Assembly (NCBI GenBank): GCA_043743335.1
Contig: JAYTWR010000127.1
Span: 39,920 to 103,919 of the forward strand
DNA: 64,000 nucleotides
Reading direction: 5' to 3'
Source: UBA5216 sp043743335
GTDB taxonomy: Bacteria; Pseudomonadota; Gammaproteobacteria; Burkholderiales; SG8-41
Made by a program: the position numbers and the translations under genes. The notes below the pieces were generated by a model. The model worked only from the letters and a program-made list of their open reading frames with translations, searched no databases and was not told where the DNA came from. The first letter of the stretch is position 1. Each line of letters opens with the position of its first letter. This document shows positions 42,482 to 51,359 of the stretch, piece by piece.

Positions 42482-43963
42482 TTATTTGGTCACATCGCCC
42501 ATGCACAGATACTTCACTTCGAGGAATTCCTCGATCCCGTACTTGGAGCCTTCGCGACCGATGCCCGATTCTTTGACGCCGCCGAACGGTGCAATTTCGG
42601 TCGAAATGATGCCGACGTTGATGCCGACGATGCCCGCTTCCAGCCCCTCGGCCACACGCCAAATGCGCCCGATGTCACGGCTGTAAAAATACGCAGCAAG
42701 ACCAAACTCGGTGTCGTTGGCGCGTTCCAGCAATTCGGTTTCGGTGTGGAAACGATACAGCGGCGCTACCGGGCCGAAGGTTTCTTCATGCGTGATTTTC
42801 ATATCGGATGTCACATCCGCCAGCACCGTCGGCTCAAAAAACTGCCCGCCCTTGGCGTGGCGTTTGCCGCCAGTGACCACGCGCGCGCCCTTGGCCAGCG
42901 CGTCGGCGATATGTTCTTCGACTTTCAACACCGCGTTTTTGTCGATCAGTGGGCCCTGCATCACACCAGCTTCCATACCATTGCCCACGGGCATGGCCGC
43001 GACGCGGGCTGCGAGTTTTTGCGCGAAGGCGTCGTATACCGCGTCCTGCACAAAAATGCGGTTTGCGCACACGCAGGTCTGCCCGGTGTTGCGAAATTTA
43101 GAGGCCATTGCACCTTCGACCGCCGAGTCGATATCGGCGTCGTCAAACACAATAAACGGCGCATTGCCACCCAGTTCCAGCGACACTTTTTTCACCGTGC
43201 TCGCGCACTGCGCCATCAGTTGCTTGCCCACTTCGGTGGAGCCGGTGAAGGTGAATTTACGCACCAGCGGATGCGTGGTGAGTTCTTTGCCGATAGGCCC
43301 AGATGAACCGGTAATCACCGACACCACGCCCTTCGGGATGCCTGCGCGCTCGGCCAGTTCGCACAACGCCAGCGCGGAAAACGGCGTTTGCGACGCTGGC
43401 TTGATCACCATGGTGCAGCCCGCAGCGAGCGCGGGGCCGGCCTTGCGCGTGATCATCGCATTCGGGAAGTTCCATGGCGTCACCGCCGCGCATACGCCGA
43501 TGGGTTGCTTAATCACCACGATGCGTTTGTCGGTGGCCTGCGCCGGAATCACATCACCATAGACGCGCTTGGCTTCTTCGGAAAACCATTCAATGAAGGA
43601 CGCCCCGTAACCGATTTCGCCGCGCGATTCCGCCAGCGGCTTGCCTTGCTCCAGCGTCATCAACACCGCGAGGTCTTCGGTGTTGGCGATCATGAGTTCG
43701 AACCACTTGCGCAGAACGGCAGCACGTTCCTTTGCGGTTTTTTGCCGCCACAACTTGAACGCCTCGTGCGCGGTTTCAATGGCTCGCTGCGTTTCTGCCG
43801 CCCCCATCTTCGGTACCGTGCCAACCAACGAACCATCCGCCGGGTTGTAAATGGTGAGCGTAGATTTATCATCGGCATCCACCCACGCGCCGTTGATGTA
43901 GCACTGCTGGCGGAACAGGCTCATGTCCTTGAGCTGCACGGTGGATTTGACGGTATCAAGCAT
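42482..43963 (-). CDS. gabD: Succinate-semialdehyde dehydrogenase (NAD(P)+)
   Basis: This aldehyde dehydrogenase of 493 residues has catalytic Cys in NTGQTCVCANRIFVQ, general base Glu in VSLELGGNAPFIVFDDADID, and cofactor loop FTGSTEVGKQL. The N-terminus SLFRQQCYINGAW and ending ESGIGREGSKYGIEEFLEVKYLC are typical of GabD, which oxidises succinate semialdehyde to succinate in GABA and related catabolism. The start at 43963 gives MLDTVKSTVQLKDMSLFRQQ; an internal ATG at 43924 is also possible. No GABA aminotransferase is adjacent. Confidence 0.92.
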   Translation of the reverse strand: MLDTVKSTVQLKDMSLFRQQCYINGAWVDADDKSTLTIYNPADGSLVGTVPKMGAAETQRAIETAHEAFKLWRQKTAKERAAVLRKWFELMIANTEDLAVLMTLEQGKPLAESRGEIGYGASFIEWFSEEAKRVYGDVIPAQATDKRIVVIKQPIGVCAAVTPWNFPNAMITRKAGPALAAGCTMVIKPASQTPFSALALCELAERAGIPKGVVSVITGSSGPIGKELTTHPLVRKFTFTGSTEVGKQLMAQCASTVKKVSLELGGNAPFIVFDDADIDSAVEGAMASKFRNTGQTCVCANRIFVQDAVYDAFAQKLAARVAAMPVGNGMEAGVMQGPLIDKNAVLKVEEHIADALAKGARVVTGGKRHAKGGQFFEPTVLADVTSDMKITHEETFGPVAPLYRFHTETELLERANDTEFGLAAYFYSRDIGRIWRVAEGLEAGIVGINVGIISTEIAPFGGVKESGIGREGSKYGIEEFLEVKYLCMGDVTK

Positions 43964-44092
43964 GATGGGCCTCGGGGGAAATGTGGAGAGACTGCTGCGC
44001 GGGCATAGTCGGATACGCTTGGCGGCGCAAGGCGCGAGTGCCATATTCTAGCAAACGCGGCCTGTGCATCATTGATTAAAGACAAATAATCA

Positions 44093-44110
44093 CTATAAAT
44101 CAATTAGTTA
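44093..44110 (+). repeat. Dispersed AT-rich repeat in the gabD / mlaA region
   Basis: The plus strand reads CTATAAATCAATTAGTTA, 15 of 18 matches, with 14 consecutive identical bases. Nearly identical to the copy inside ggt at 28909. Confidence 0.8.
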
Positions 44111-44345
44111 ATTAATCTATCTCATGTGAAACATAAAGTTATGTGTGGCGCATCGTGCCTGCGGCCCGCTTGGCGTACATCCGACACCGATGTCATTTAA
44201 CGCTTTCCCCGCCGTTCATTTGATTCCGGCGAGTAGCTGCGCTTGCTATAATGTCAGAGTATTGTTGTCTGCGTGGTGCGTAGCGTTGGCGTAGTCTTAA
44301 TGGCGAAATACCACGCCGAATAGCCGCGCGCCTTGGCGGCAAGTT

Positions 44346-44389
44346 GGGAAGCCCAGTGGGAAGCCAGCAGGGAAGCCCGTAGGGAATTC
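44346..44389. repeat. 12-bp tandem repeats before mlaA
   Basis: Units GGGAAGCCCAGT, GGGAAGCCAGCA, GGGAAGCCCGTA and a partial fourth (GGGAATTC) start at 44346, 44358, 44370 and 44382. They would lie in the mlaA leader if transcription starts near 44260. Confidence 0.85.
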
Positions 44390-44421
44390 TGTCAAAACGA
44401 ATAAAAACAAGGTCTTACGAA

Positions 44422-45495
44422 ATGATCTTACATCCGAGCTCACGCTCGCTGCCGGCCCTAGTGATGGCGCTGTTGTTGCCGTTCGCCTTGCTGGGCGGAT
44501 GCGCCACCAACAACCCGCGCGATCCGCTGGAGCCGATGAATCGCGCGATTTACGGCTTTAATGATGGTGTAGACAGCGCCATTATCCGCCCCGTGGCGGA
44601 AGGCTATCGCGCCGTGTTGCCCGCGCCGGTGCGCACGGGCGTCTCCAACGTGTTCGCCAACGTGAACGACGTCATCGTCGCACTCAACAACCTGCTGCAA
44701 GGTAAGGTGGTCAACGCGGTTTCCGATGTGGGCCGCGTGCTGGTCAACACCACCATCGGCGTGGCGGGCATTTTTGACGTGGCCACCCAATTCGGTCTCG
44801 AAAAACACAACGAGGATTTCGGCCAAACGCTGGGCTGGTGGGGCATAGGCGACGGCCCGTATCTGGTGCTGCCGATACTGGGGCCAAGCAACCTACGCGA
44901 TGCGCTGGCACGTTCAGTGGATTACCGGACCGATCCCATCACCTACGTGCGTTCGATGCGCCTGCGCAACAGCCTGTGGGGCGTGCGTGCGCTGAGCCAA
45001 CGTGCCGATTTGCTCGATACCTCGAAAATTCTCGAAACCGCTGCGCTCGATCCGTATGAGTTCCTGCGCGACGCCTATCTGCAGCGCCGCCGCAGCTTGG
45101 TGTATGACGGCGCACCGCCGCGTGAAAAAGACGACGACGCTGAACTGGACGGCAAGCCGATGACCAAAGGGCCGGAAGCGCCATTCCCGATTGGCTCGAT
45201 AGACGCGACCCCAGCGGGGAAAACCGTATTGCCCACGGCCCACGCCGACGACTGGACGCCGGCCCGCGCTGCGGCGCAAGCGGCTGACGCTGCTATTCCC
45301 GCCACCGTGGTGCCTAACGTGCCCATCGTACCTATCGTACCCATGGTACCCACGGCACCTGAAGCAGCAGCCCCGGCCGCACCCGCCGCTGCAACTGCGC
45401 CAGCGTCTGAGCCGCAGGCAGAAGCCGAACTACCTGCCACCGCAGAGCTCGCCGCTCAGCGCATCGTAAAGGTGTGGGCACCCGCCGGTGACTGA
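44422..45495 (+). CDS. mlaA: MlaA/VacJ outer-membrane lipoprotein with Pro/Ala tail
   Basis: The lipobox LLGGC gives Cys27. The core matches MlaA: DPLEPMNRAIYGFNDGVD, AEGYRAVLPAPVRTGVSNVFANVND, FGQTLGWWGIGDGPYLVLPILGPSNLRD and VDYRTDPITYV. MlaA removes surface-exposed phospholipids from the outer membrane and passes them to the MlaC-MlaBDEF system, none of which is encoded here. After about residue 230 the protein continues for some 125 residues of low-complexity sequence rich in Pro, Ala and Val (PNVPIVPIVPMVPTAPEAAA), beyond the usual MlaA length. A strong terminator follows. Confidence 0.94.
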   Translation: MILHPSSRSLPALVMALLLPFALLGGCATNNPRDPLEPMNRAIYGFNDGVDSAIIRPVAEGYRAVLPAPVRTGVSNVFANVNDVIVALNNLLQGKVVNAVSDVGRVLVNTTIGVAGIFDVATQFGLEKHNEDFGQTLGWWGIGDGPYLVLPILGPSNLRDALARSVDYRTDPITYVRSMRLRNSLWGVRALSQRADLLDTSKILETAALDPYEFLRDAYLQRRRSLVYDGAPPREKDDDAELDGKPMTKGPEAPFPIGSIDATPAGKTVLPTAHADDWTPARAAAQAADAAIPATVVPNVPIVPIVPMVPTAPEAAAPAAPAAATAPASEPQAEAELPATAELAAQRIVKVWAPAGD

Positions 45496-45512
45496 AGCCA
45501 ATTCTTGCCGAT

Positions 45513-45543
45513 AAAAAAACGCCGCATTGCGCGGCGTTTTTTA
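45513..45543. terminator. Rho-independent terminator after mlaA
   Basis: AAAAAACGCCGC (45514-45525) pairs with GCGGCGTTTTTT (45531-45542) around ATTGC. It can act for mlaA and for the convergent stomatin-like gene. Confidence 0.92.
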
Positions 45544-45575
45544 TGGGCAAGACAAAGTACAAAGCGCTGCGGTAG

Positions 45576-46571
45576 TCACGACGCTGGCGGGGTGCCGCTG
45601 CTCTTGATGGTATTCAGGGTGTTCATCGCGGTACCGATCATCGTGGCCACATCGGCGACATTACCTGGCACGATCATGGTGTTATTGGTCTTGGCCATAT
45701 TGCCGAAGGCGTGAATGTATTGCTCGGCAATTTTCAGATTGGCGGCGTTCATGCCGCCCGGCGCGCTCATTGCCGACGCTACGGTGCGCACCGCTGCGGC
45801 GGTCGCATCAGCAATGGTGGTGATCGCCTTCGCTTCGCCTTCCGCTTTGTTGACTTGCGCGATGCGCTGGCCTTCAGACTCCAGCACCGCCGCCTGCTTA
45901 ACGCCTTCGGCAAGATTGATTTCTTCCTGCCGCTGACCTTCAGATTTGGCAATCAGCGCGCGCTTTTCGCGCTCGGCGGTAATCTGCGCCTGCATCGAAC
46001 GCAGGATCGCCTCCGGCGGCGTCAGGTTTTTGATTTCATAGCGTAGAACCTTCACGCCCCAAGTGCGCCCGGCTTCGTCGAGCACCGACACGACCTGGCG
46101 ATTGATTTCGTCGCGACTCTCGAAGGTTTTATCGAGTTCCATTTTGCCGATCTCGGAACGCAGCGTGGTTTGCGCAAGCTGGGTCACGGCATTGACGTAG
46201 TTTGACGAACCATACGACGCCAGCTTGGGGTCGGTCACCTGATAGTAGATGATGCCGTCCACACCGAGCTGGGTGTTGTCTTTGGTGATGCACACCTGCT
46301 CCGGTACATCCAGCGGCGTTTCCTTCAGCGAGTGGCGATAGGCCACCTTGTCGAGAAACGGCGTAATCCAGTTCAGGCCCGGCTCCAGCACGCCATGAAA
46401 CTTGCCGAGACGCTCGACTACCCACGCCTGCTGCTGCGGCACCTGGCGCATGGCCTCAATGCCGGCGACCACCACCAAGCCGATCACAAATGCCGGCACC
46501 GCCAGGGTGGTCATCCCCGAGGCGTAGAGCGCCACCGCGACAATCGCAACCCCTATAATTTTAGGTCCCAT
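45576..46571 (-). CDS. SPFH/Band 7 (stomatin-like, QmcA family) membrane protein
   Basis: The 331-residue protein has N-terminal membrane segments (IIGVAIVAVALYASGMTTLA and VPAFVIGLVVVAGIEAM), then a Band 7 domain (VPQQQAWVVERLGKFHGVLEPGLNWITPF), coiled coil (ITAEREKRALIAKSEGQRQEEINLAEG region) and C-terminal Gly/Met-poor tail. Such proteins form oligomeric cages at the inner membrane and modulate FtsH-type proteolysis. Its partner NfeD gene lies 41 bases upstream, the classic two-gene arrangement. Most QmcA proteins have one anchor; the extra hydrophobic segment here is a possible second. Confidence 0.93.
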   Translation of the reverse strand: MGPKIIGVAIVAVALYASGMTTLAVPAFVIGLVVVAGIEAMRQVPQQQAWVVERLGKFHGVLEPGLNWITPFLDKVAYRHSLKETPLDVPEQVCITKDNTQLGVDGIIYYQVTDPKLASYGSSNYVNAVTQLAQTTLRSEIGKMELDKTFESRDEINRQVVSVLDEAGRTWGVKVLRYEIKNLTPPEAILRSMQAQITAEREKRALIAKSEGQRQEEINLAEGVKQAAVLESEGQRIAQVNKAEGEAKAITTIADATAAAVRTVASAMSAPGGMNAANLKIAEQYIHAFGNMAKTNNTMIVPGNVADVATMIGTAMNTLNTIKSSGTPPAS

Positions 46572-46612
46572 GCTATCGACTCCTCGTGAAATTCCGCTGT
46601 CAGTTCTGGATA

Positions 46613-47038
46613 TCAGACGTTCTTGCTGCTGGAAACAAGCAAGGTGTTACCGTCCGTCGCGTTGATATAAAACACCGTGCCGCCGGGCGTGCGCGTGCCG
46701 CTGACTTTGGCGTCCCACGTGGCGTTGCGGTAACGCACCTTGGCGATGCCATCCACCTCGCTCACCCAAGACTCCAGTATCACGGTGTGCCCGATATCCA
46801 GCGAGTTATTGCTGGCAGGCGTTGCGTGGGATTTTTTCCACTGGCTGGCAGCTATCATGCCCACCGCACCCAGCGCCGCCGCCGTTACGGCTTGCGTCGC
46901 GAAGGAATAGCCTAGCCATGCCGCCGCCGCGCCCACAAACGCGGCCAAGCCAAGTATGAGTAAAATCAGCGTGCCCGACATCATTTCAACAATAATGAGG
47001 CCGATCCCCGCTACCGCCCACCAAACATAAGCATCCAT
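46613..47038 (-). CDS. NfeD family membrane protein
   Basis: The short NfeD of 141 residues has two or three transmembrane segments (YVWWAVAGIGLIIVEMM, LILLILGLAAFVGAAAAWLG) and a C-terminal OB-fold (GHTVILESWVSEVDGIAKVRYRNATWDAKVSG). It is the usual partner of stomatin-like proteins. AAGGA just upstream of the ATG at 47038 decides the start over two ATGs further up. Confidence 0.92.
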   Translation of the reverse strand: MDAYVWWAVAGIGLIIVEMMSGTLILLILGLAAFVGAAAAWLGYSFATQAVTAAALGAVGMIAASQWKKSHATPASNNSLDIGHTVILESWVSEVDGIAKVRYRNATWDAKVSGTRTPGGTVFYINATDGNTLLVSSSKNV

Positions 47039-47111
47039 GACTTCCTTAACTGATCCATACGTCGCAATCATTATAGTGCGCCGCACAACTTTGCGGATAA
47101 ATTAAAACTCC

Positions 47112-47129
47112 TTTAAAAACAACTAGTTA
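47112..47129 (+). repeat. Dispersed AT-rich repeat between SirB1 and NfeD genes
   Basis: The plus strand reads TTTAAAAACAACTAGTTA, 16 of 18 matches, antisense to the flanking minus-strand genes. It begins four bases after the SirB1 stop codon. Confidence 0.85.
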
Positions 47130-47132
47130 CAA

Positions 47133-47969
47133 TTAATTCAAGCGTGACGCCCGTTCGCGCAGCACGGCAATTTTGCCGCGCACTGCGTGGGCATCCGCGG
47201 CCTGCGGCTGCAACTTGAGATACGTTTCAAAATCTGCCAGCGCGGGGCGAAAGCACTCCAGTTCCTCCAGCAAGCGCGCACGATCGCGGTAATCGTCGGC
47301 ACCCTCGGGGCACAGATCGAGTACCTGACTCGCCGCCGTCAATGCGCGCCCCTTGTCGCCGCGCTCACTGTGTATGGCCTTCAGATTGCGCAGCATGCGC
47401 GCCAGTATGTCGGCGGGCTGCGCCACCGTCAGCAAACGCATCACTGCTTCCGGCGCAATATCCACACCGCCGCTTAACGCGCGCAGACGCTTTTGCAAAT
47501 CCTTGATGCCGAGCGACGCACCTTTGGCGTAGGCATCGAGTATCACGGTGCCCTCGCCCAGCGTGCACTTCACGAGAAAATGCCCCGGGAACGACACGCC
47601 GGACAGCGACAATCCCAGCCGTTGGCCGATTTCGATATACAACACCGACAGCGTGATGGGAATACCGAGCTTGCGCTCGATCACGTCATTCAGGTAGCTG
47701 TTGCGCGGATCGTAATAATCATCGCTGTTGCCGGCATAGCCCAGTTCGGTGAAGAGGTAATGATTCAGACGCGAGAGCTTTTCAGTTTGTGCGATGTCAG
47801 CATGCAGGCGCTGCAGTAGTGCCGCTGCCAGCGCATCGATGCGCTGCACGGTCGCCGCAATGTCCAGATCGGGATACGCCTCACGCGCGATCACCAGTGC
47901 CGCGTCGGCGAGCCGCAACTCTGCGCGCGGAACCGCCAACACATCCTGCCAAGTTTGAAAGACGGTCAC
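47133..47969 (-). CDS. SirB1 family protein (transglutaminase-like with TPR tail)
   Basis: The 278-residue protein resembles YchA/SirB1: a transglutaminase-like domain with YYDPRNSYLNDVIERKLGIPITLSVLYIEIGQRLGL (shortened: NSYLNDVIERKLGIPITLS) and FPGHFLVKC, then TPR-like helices from about residue 190 (LRNLKAIHSERGDKGRALTA). The catalytic Cys of true transglutaminases seems replaced by Ser in PITLS, so it is probably non-enzymatic. Function is unknown; in other bacteria the gene often neighbours prfA/hemK, which is not so here. It begins four bases downstream of the VOC gene stop. Confidence 0.88.
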   Translation of the reverse strand: MTVFQTWQDVLAVPRAELRLADAALVIAREAYPDLDIAATVQRIDALAAALLQRLHADIAQTEKLSRLNHYLFTELGYAGNSDDYYDPRNSYLNDVIERKLGIPITLSVLYIEIGQRLGLSLSGVSFPGHFLVKCTLGEGTVILDAYAKGASLGIKDLQKRLRALSGGVDIAPEAVMRLLTVAQPADILARMLRNLKAIHSERGDKGRALTAASQVLDLCPEGADDYRDRARLLEELECFRPALADFETYLKLQPQAADAHAVRGKIAVLRERASRLN

Positions 47970-47972
47970 GGC

Positions 47973-48359
47973 TTAGTACGGCTCGGAGATTTCGACCAGA
48001 TTACCGTCCGGATCGCGCAGGTATACCGAGCGCAAATCAAACCGCGCGCCCTGGCGTTTGTCCGGTCCGGCGATGATGGTGACATTGCAGGCTTTGAGAT
48101 GCGCGATAACTTCTGTCAAAGGCTTGTCCGCCAGAAAACAAAAGTCCAGCGACCCCGGCGTGGGCTTGTCGGCGCGCAAGCTCGCCAAAAAACCCGGCGG
48201 ATGCACATTGAACTTGCGGTCGCCGAAGCGCAGCGCGATACGCTCAGCACCTCGCGCACCAAAGCGCTCCACGCGCATGCCCAGCACACGCGTATAAAAA
48301 TCAAGACACTTGTCAAGATCCGCCGTAGCGATAACCACGTGATCGAAATCCTTGATCAT
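47973..48359 (-). CDS. VOC family (glyoxalase/bleomycin resistance-like) protein
   Basis: The 128-residue protein has paired beta-alpha-beta-beta-beta units starting MIKDFDHVVIATADLDKCLDFYTRVLGMRVERFG and ending RSVYLRDPDGNLVEISEPY. The metal-ligand positions (His in DHVVI, Glu in VEISE) are present. Members are metal-dependent isomerases, dioxygenases or resistance proteins. AGGAG six bases upstream fixes the start at 48359. It is followed after three bases by the SirB1 gene, so they are co-transcribed. Confidence 0.9.
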   Translation of the reverse strand: MIKDFDHVVIATADLDKCLDFYTRVLGMRVERFGARGAERIALRFGDRKFNVHPPGFLASLRADKPTPGSLDFCFLADKPLTEVIAHLKACNVTIIAGPDKRQGARFDLRSVYLRDPDGNLVEISEPY

Positions 48360-48570
48360 TGAAACTCCTGTTGCTGTGATTCTGAAAATTTGTTTTCTTT
48401 TATAGCCCGTTTGTCGTCGGTGGCAAACGTCTTTTTGAACTCGTATCCGTAAAACCGACACTGGAATCATAGCACCCGCCACGCGCTGCCAAGCGATAGC
48501 TTACTGGACATGCCATCACGAAAATCGGCGAAAATAGGCATTTCTGCCATCCGCGTTATCACAAGGTTCC

Positions 48571-49578
48571 ATGCCCGTCGCCGCCCCGCACAATTCGCCC
48601 AATCCGGCTGCCATCGCCACCTTCCTGCGCACCGCCTGCAAGGCGCAAGCGGTGGACGTGCTGTCACTCGTGCTGCTGTCCGGCGGAGCGATTCAGCAAA
48701 ATTGGGAAATTCAGGTTTCCATCAGCGGTGGCCCGCAGGCGGGCGACCACACGTGGGTGCTGCGCACTGACGCACCGGCAACAGTGGCCGCAAGCCTGCC
48801 CCGCGCGCGCGAATTCGCCATTATTGATTTCGCCCACCAGTACGGCTTGGGGGCGCCGCGCCCGCTATTCCTCTGTGACGACAACAGCGTGACCGGCAAA
48901 CCTTTTTTTGTCATGCAAAAACTGCCGGGCATCGCCGCCGGACACAAAGTGGTTCGGCTTAAGCTTGATCGCGCCGCGATCGCGCGTGAACTCGCCGTCG
49001 CTGCCGCACGTATCCACGCGCTGCGCCCGCCGTTTCAGACACTGCCATTTCTCAAAACGCTGCTCGCGCGCGATGTGATCGCCGCCTGCCGCGCGTATCT
49101 CGACCCGCTGGACGAACCACACCCCGTGCTCGAATATGGCTTGCGCTGGTGCGAGCGCCACGCACCGGTAGAGGAAGAAACCACCTTTGTACACCGCGAC
49201 TTTCGCACCGGCAACTATCTGGTGCATGAAGGCAAACTTGCTGGCCTGCTGGATTGGGAATTTGCCGCACTCGGCAACCCGCTCGAAGACATCGGCTGGA
49301 TCTGCGCCAAGTGCTGGTGCTTTCGCCATGAACATCACATCGTCGGCGGCGTGGCCGACTTAGAGGAATTCATTTCCGCCTACGAAGCCGCCAGCGGGCG
49401 CAAGGTGTCGCCGGATGCGCTGCGATACTGGCAGGTGATGGCGCACATACGCTGGGCTATAATTGCCTTGCAGCAGGCGCAGCGACATTTGTCGGGGGTG
49501 GAGCCATCGCTGGAATTGGCGCTCACCGGCAAAATTGTGGCTGAACTCGAATGGGACGTTTTACAATTGACATCATGA
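48571..49578 (+). CDS. Aminoglycoside phosphotransferase-like kinase (APH family)
   Basis: The 335-residue protein has the kinase catalytic loop HRDFRTGNYLV and metal-binding DWEFAALGNPLEDIGW, with the nucleotide-lobe segment WVLRTDAPATVAASLPRAREFAIIDFA. This is the acyl-CoA dehydrogenase-associated phosphotransferase subgroup rather than a true antibiotic kinase; such genes often cluster with DUF6285 proteins and acyl-CoA dehydrogenases, here found 10 kb away (59.9-63.1 kb). AAGG precedes the ATG. The stop overlaps the start of a small downstream gene. Confidence 0.88.
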   Translation: MPVAAPHNSPNPAAIATFLRTACKAQAVDVLSLVLLSGGAIQQNWEIQVSISGGPQAGDHTWVLRTDAPATVAASLPRAREFAIIDFAHQYGLGAPRPLFLCDDNSVTGKPFFVMQKLPGIAAGHKVVRLKLDRAAIARELAVAAARIHALRPPFQTLPFLKTLLARDVIAACRAYLDPLDEPHPVLEYGLRWCERHAPVEEETTFVHRDFRTGNYLVHEGKLAGLLDWEFAALGNPLEDIGWICAKCWCFRHEHHIVGGVADLEEFISAYEAASGRKVSPDALRYWQVMAHIRWAIIALQQAQRHLSGVEPSLELALTGKIVAELEWDVLQLTS

Positions 49579-49778
49579 AAGACAATCGACAATCCACCCC
49601 TGCAGGGCGTCGCGAAAGCAAAGACCGGCGCAACATCAAACCGGTACCGCCTGGCGGCAAAGAACGCCGCGGCCAAACCATTTTGCGCGAGGCCGACGTG
49701 TTTGAAATTCCGCTGCCGCCGCTCAAAGGCGCGCGCGACCGCCGCGCTGGCTCACGGCGCAGCAGTGGTTCCACCTAG
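49575..49778 (+). CDS. Small basic hypothetical protein coupled to the APH-type kinase
   Basis: The frame starts with an ATG that overlaps the kinase stop by four bases (ATGA), and encodes about 67 residues rich in Arg, Pro and Gly: NRQSTPAGRRESKDRRNIKPV, ILREADVFEIPLPPLKG, and a basic tail ending RRAGSRRSSGST. No hydrophobic segment or known motif is recognised. The coupled start and a GC-rich codon pattern consistent with coding favour a real gene; the short length and low complexity argue for caution. Confidence 0.5.
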   Translation: MKDNRQSTPAGRRESKDRRNIKPVPPGGKERRGQTILREADVFEIPLPPLKGARDRRAGSRRSSGST

Positions 49779-49800
49779 CGAGCGAACCGCGCGTTGATTG

Positions 49801-49828
49801 CGGACGTAGATTCGCGGACGTAGATTCG
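49801..49828. repeat. Two 14-bp direct repeats in the APH / tctA gap
   Basis: CGGACGTAGATTCG occurs twice back to back in the gap between the convergent small gene and tctA. Confidence 0.9.
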
Positions 49829-49847
49829 CCCCGGCACGACGCCGTGG

Positions 49848-51359
49848 CTAGCCGTCGCCGGTAAGCACTTCGTTGCGTTTTTTACGCAACGCTGGCACGG
49901 TGAACAGCAGCAAAAGCGCCACAGTCGCCAGCATAAAACCGCCACTCAACGGGCGCGTAAAAAACACAGCCGGGTCGCCGTCCGACAGCAGCAGCGAGCG
50001 CCGCAGGTTCTCTTCCATCAGCGGCCCCAGCACCATCGCCAGTATCAGCGGCGGAAACGAGCATCCCAGCTTGATCAGGATGTAGCCGATAAAACCAAAC
50101 AGCGCCATCAGCAAAACTTCCACCCCGGAGTTGTTCAAGCTGTAAATGCCGATCCCCATCATGGTCAATATGACCGGAAACAACAATCGATAGGGCACCT
50201 GCAGCAGCTTGACCCAAATACCGATCAGCGGCAGGTTGAGCAACAGCAGCATCAAGTTGCCGATCCACATGCTCGCGATCAACCCCCAGAACAAATCCGG
50301 GCGCGATGTCATAACCTGCGGCCCCGGCGTAATGCCGTGAATCATCATAGCGCCCAGCATCAACGCCATTGACGCGCTGCCGGGAATACCCAGTGTCAGC
50401 ATCGGCACAAACGTGGTCTGCGCACAGGCGTTATTGGCGGTTTCCGGCCCCGCCACGCCCTCGATAGCACCCTTGCCGAAGCGCGACGGATCTTTGGCGA
50501 GTTTTTTCTCGGCCATGTATGACGTGAATGCGCTGATCGTGCCGCCCAACCCCGGCAACGGCCCGAACACAGCGCCAATGGAACAACCGCGCAGTATCGG
50601 GCCGAAGCAGATTTTCAAATCTTCCCAGCGTGGCATCAGCCCTTTGATTTCTCCGCGCAAGATCGTGTTGGTCATGTGCGCACCTTCGAGATTTTTAACC
50701 ATCTCCGTCAACCCAAACACGCCCATGGCGACGACGGCGATGCCCACACCGTCGCTTAACTCGGAAACACCAAAGGTAAAACGCGATTTGCCGGAACTGA
50801 CATCCGTACCGACAATGCCGATCAACAATCCCGCCACCACCATCGCCAGCGATTTGAGCAACGAGCCGGAACCCACCACCGATGCGCAAACCAGCGCCAT
50901 CACCATCAACGAAAAATACTCTGGCGAGCCAAACTTGAGCGCGATGCCGGCGAGCGGTGGGCCCACCAGCGCGATGATCAATGTGCCCACGCAGCCGGCA
51001 AAAAACGAACCCACCGCAGCAATCGCCAGCGCTGGCCCCGCCCTGCCCTGCTGCGCCATCGGGTGGCCATCCAGCAGCGTCACCACCGACGATCCTTCAC
51101 CGGGCAAGTTCACCAATATGGCTGTGGTTGATCCGCCGTAATCTGAGCCGTAATAAATGCCCGCCAGCATAATCAGCGCGGCAACCGGCGGCAGCGAATA
51201 CGTCAGCGGCAACAGCATGGCCATGGTGGCCAGCGAGCCGATACCCGGCAATACGCCGATTAGCGTGCCAAGAAATACACCCAGAAAACAATACGCCAGA
51301 TTTTGCAGCGTGAGCGCCACACTGAACCCGAGCACCAGATTATGCAGTAGCTGTTCCAT
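49848..51359 (-). CDS. tctA: Tripartite tricarboxylate transporter large permease TctA
   Basis: This inner-membrane protein of 503 residues and about 11-12 helices has the TctA start NLVLGFSVALTLQNLAYCFLGVFLGTLIGVLPGIGSLATMAMLLPLTY (signature GVLPGIGSLATMAMLLPLTY), YGSDYGGSTTAILVNLPGEGSSV, and PLPGLGGTISAFTSYMAEKK with NNACAQTTFVPMLTLGIPGS. With TctB and a Bug/TctC receptor it imports citrate-like or other carboxylates using an ion gradient. The start at 51359 overlaps the tctB stop (ATGA). Confidence 0.95.
   Translation of the reverse strand: MEQLLHNLVLGFSVALTLQNLAYCFLGVFLGTLIGVLPGIGSLATMAMLLPLTYSLPPVAALIMLAGIYYGSDYGGSTTAILVNLPGEGSSVVTLLDGHPMAQQGRAGPALAIAAVGSFFAGCVGTLIIALVGPPLAGIALKFGSPEYFSLMVMALVCASVVGSGSLLKSLAMVVAGLLIGIVGTDVSSGKSRFTFGVSELSDGVGIAVVAMGVFGLTEMVKNLEGAHMTNTILRGEIKGLMPRWEDLKICFGPILRGCSIGAVFGPLPGLGGTISAFTSYMAEKKLAKDPSRFGKGAIEGVAGPETANNACAQTTFVPMLTLGIPGSASMALMLGAMMIHGITPGPQVMTSRPDLFWGLIASMWIGNLMLLLLNLPLIGIWVKLLQVPYRLLFPVILTMMGIGIYSLNNSGVEVLLMALFGFIGYILIKLGCSFPPLILAMVLGPLMEENLRRSLLLSDGDPAVFFTRPLSGGFMLATVALLLLFTVPALRKKRNEVLTGDG

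Larger units (their letters stand above)
43964..44421. other. Divergent intergenic region gabD / mlaA (458 bp)
   Basis: No convincing gene. It holds an AT-rich block (44070-44135) with a copy of the dispersed repeat, a TATAAT at 44247-44252 pointing to mlaA (no good -35 at the right distance), and three-and-a-half 12-bp tandem repeats just before mlaA. Confidence 0.7.

Noticed and set aside
48571..49578. Aminoglycoside resistance gene
   Set aside because: The APH fold is present, but the sequence resembles the acyl-CoA-associated kinase subgroup and lies in chromosomal metabolic context without resistance or mobile genes.
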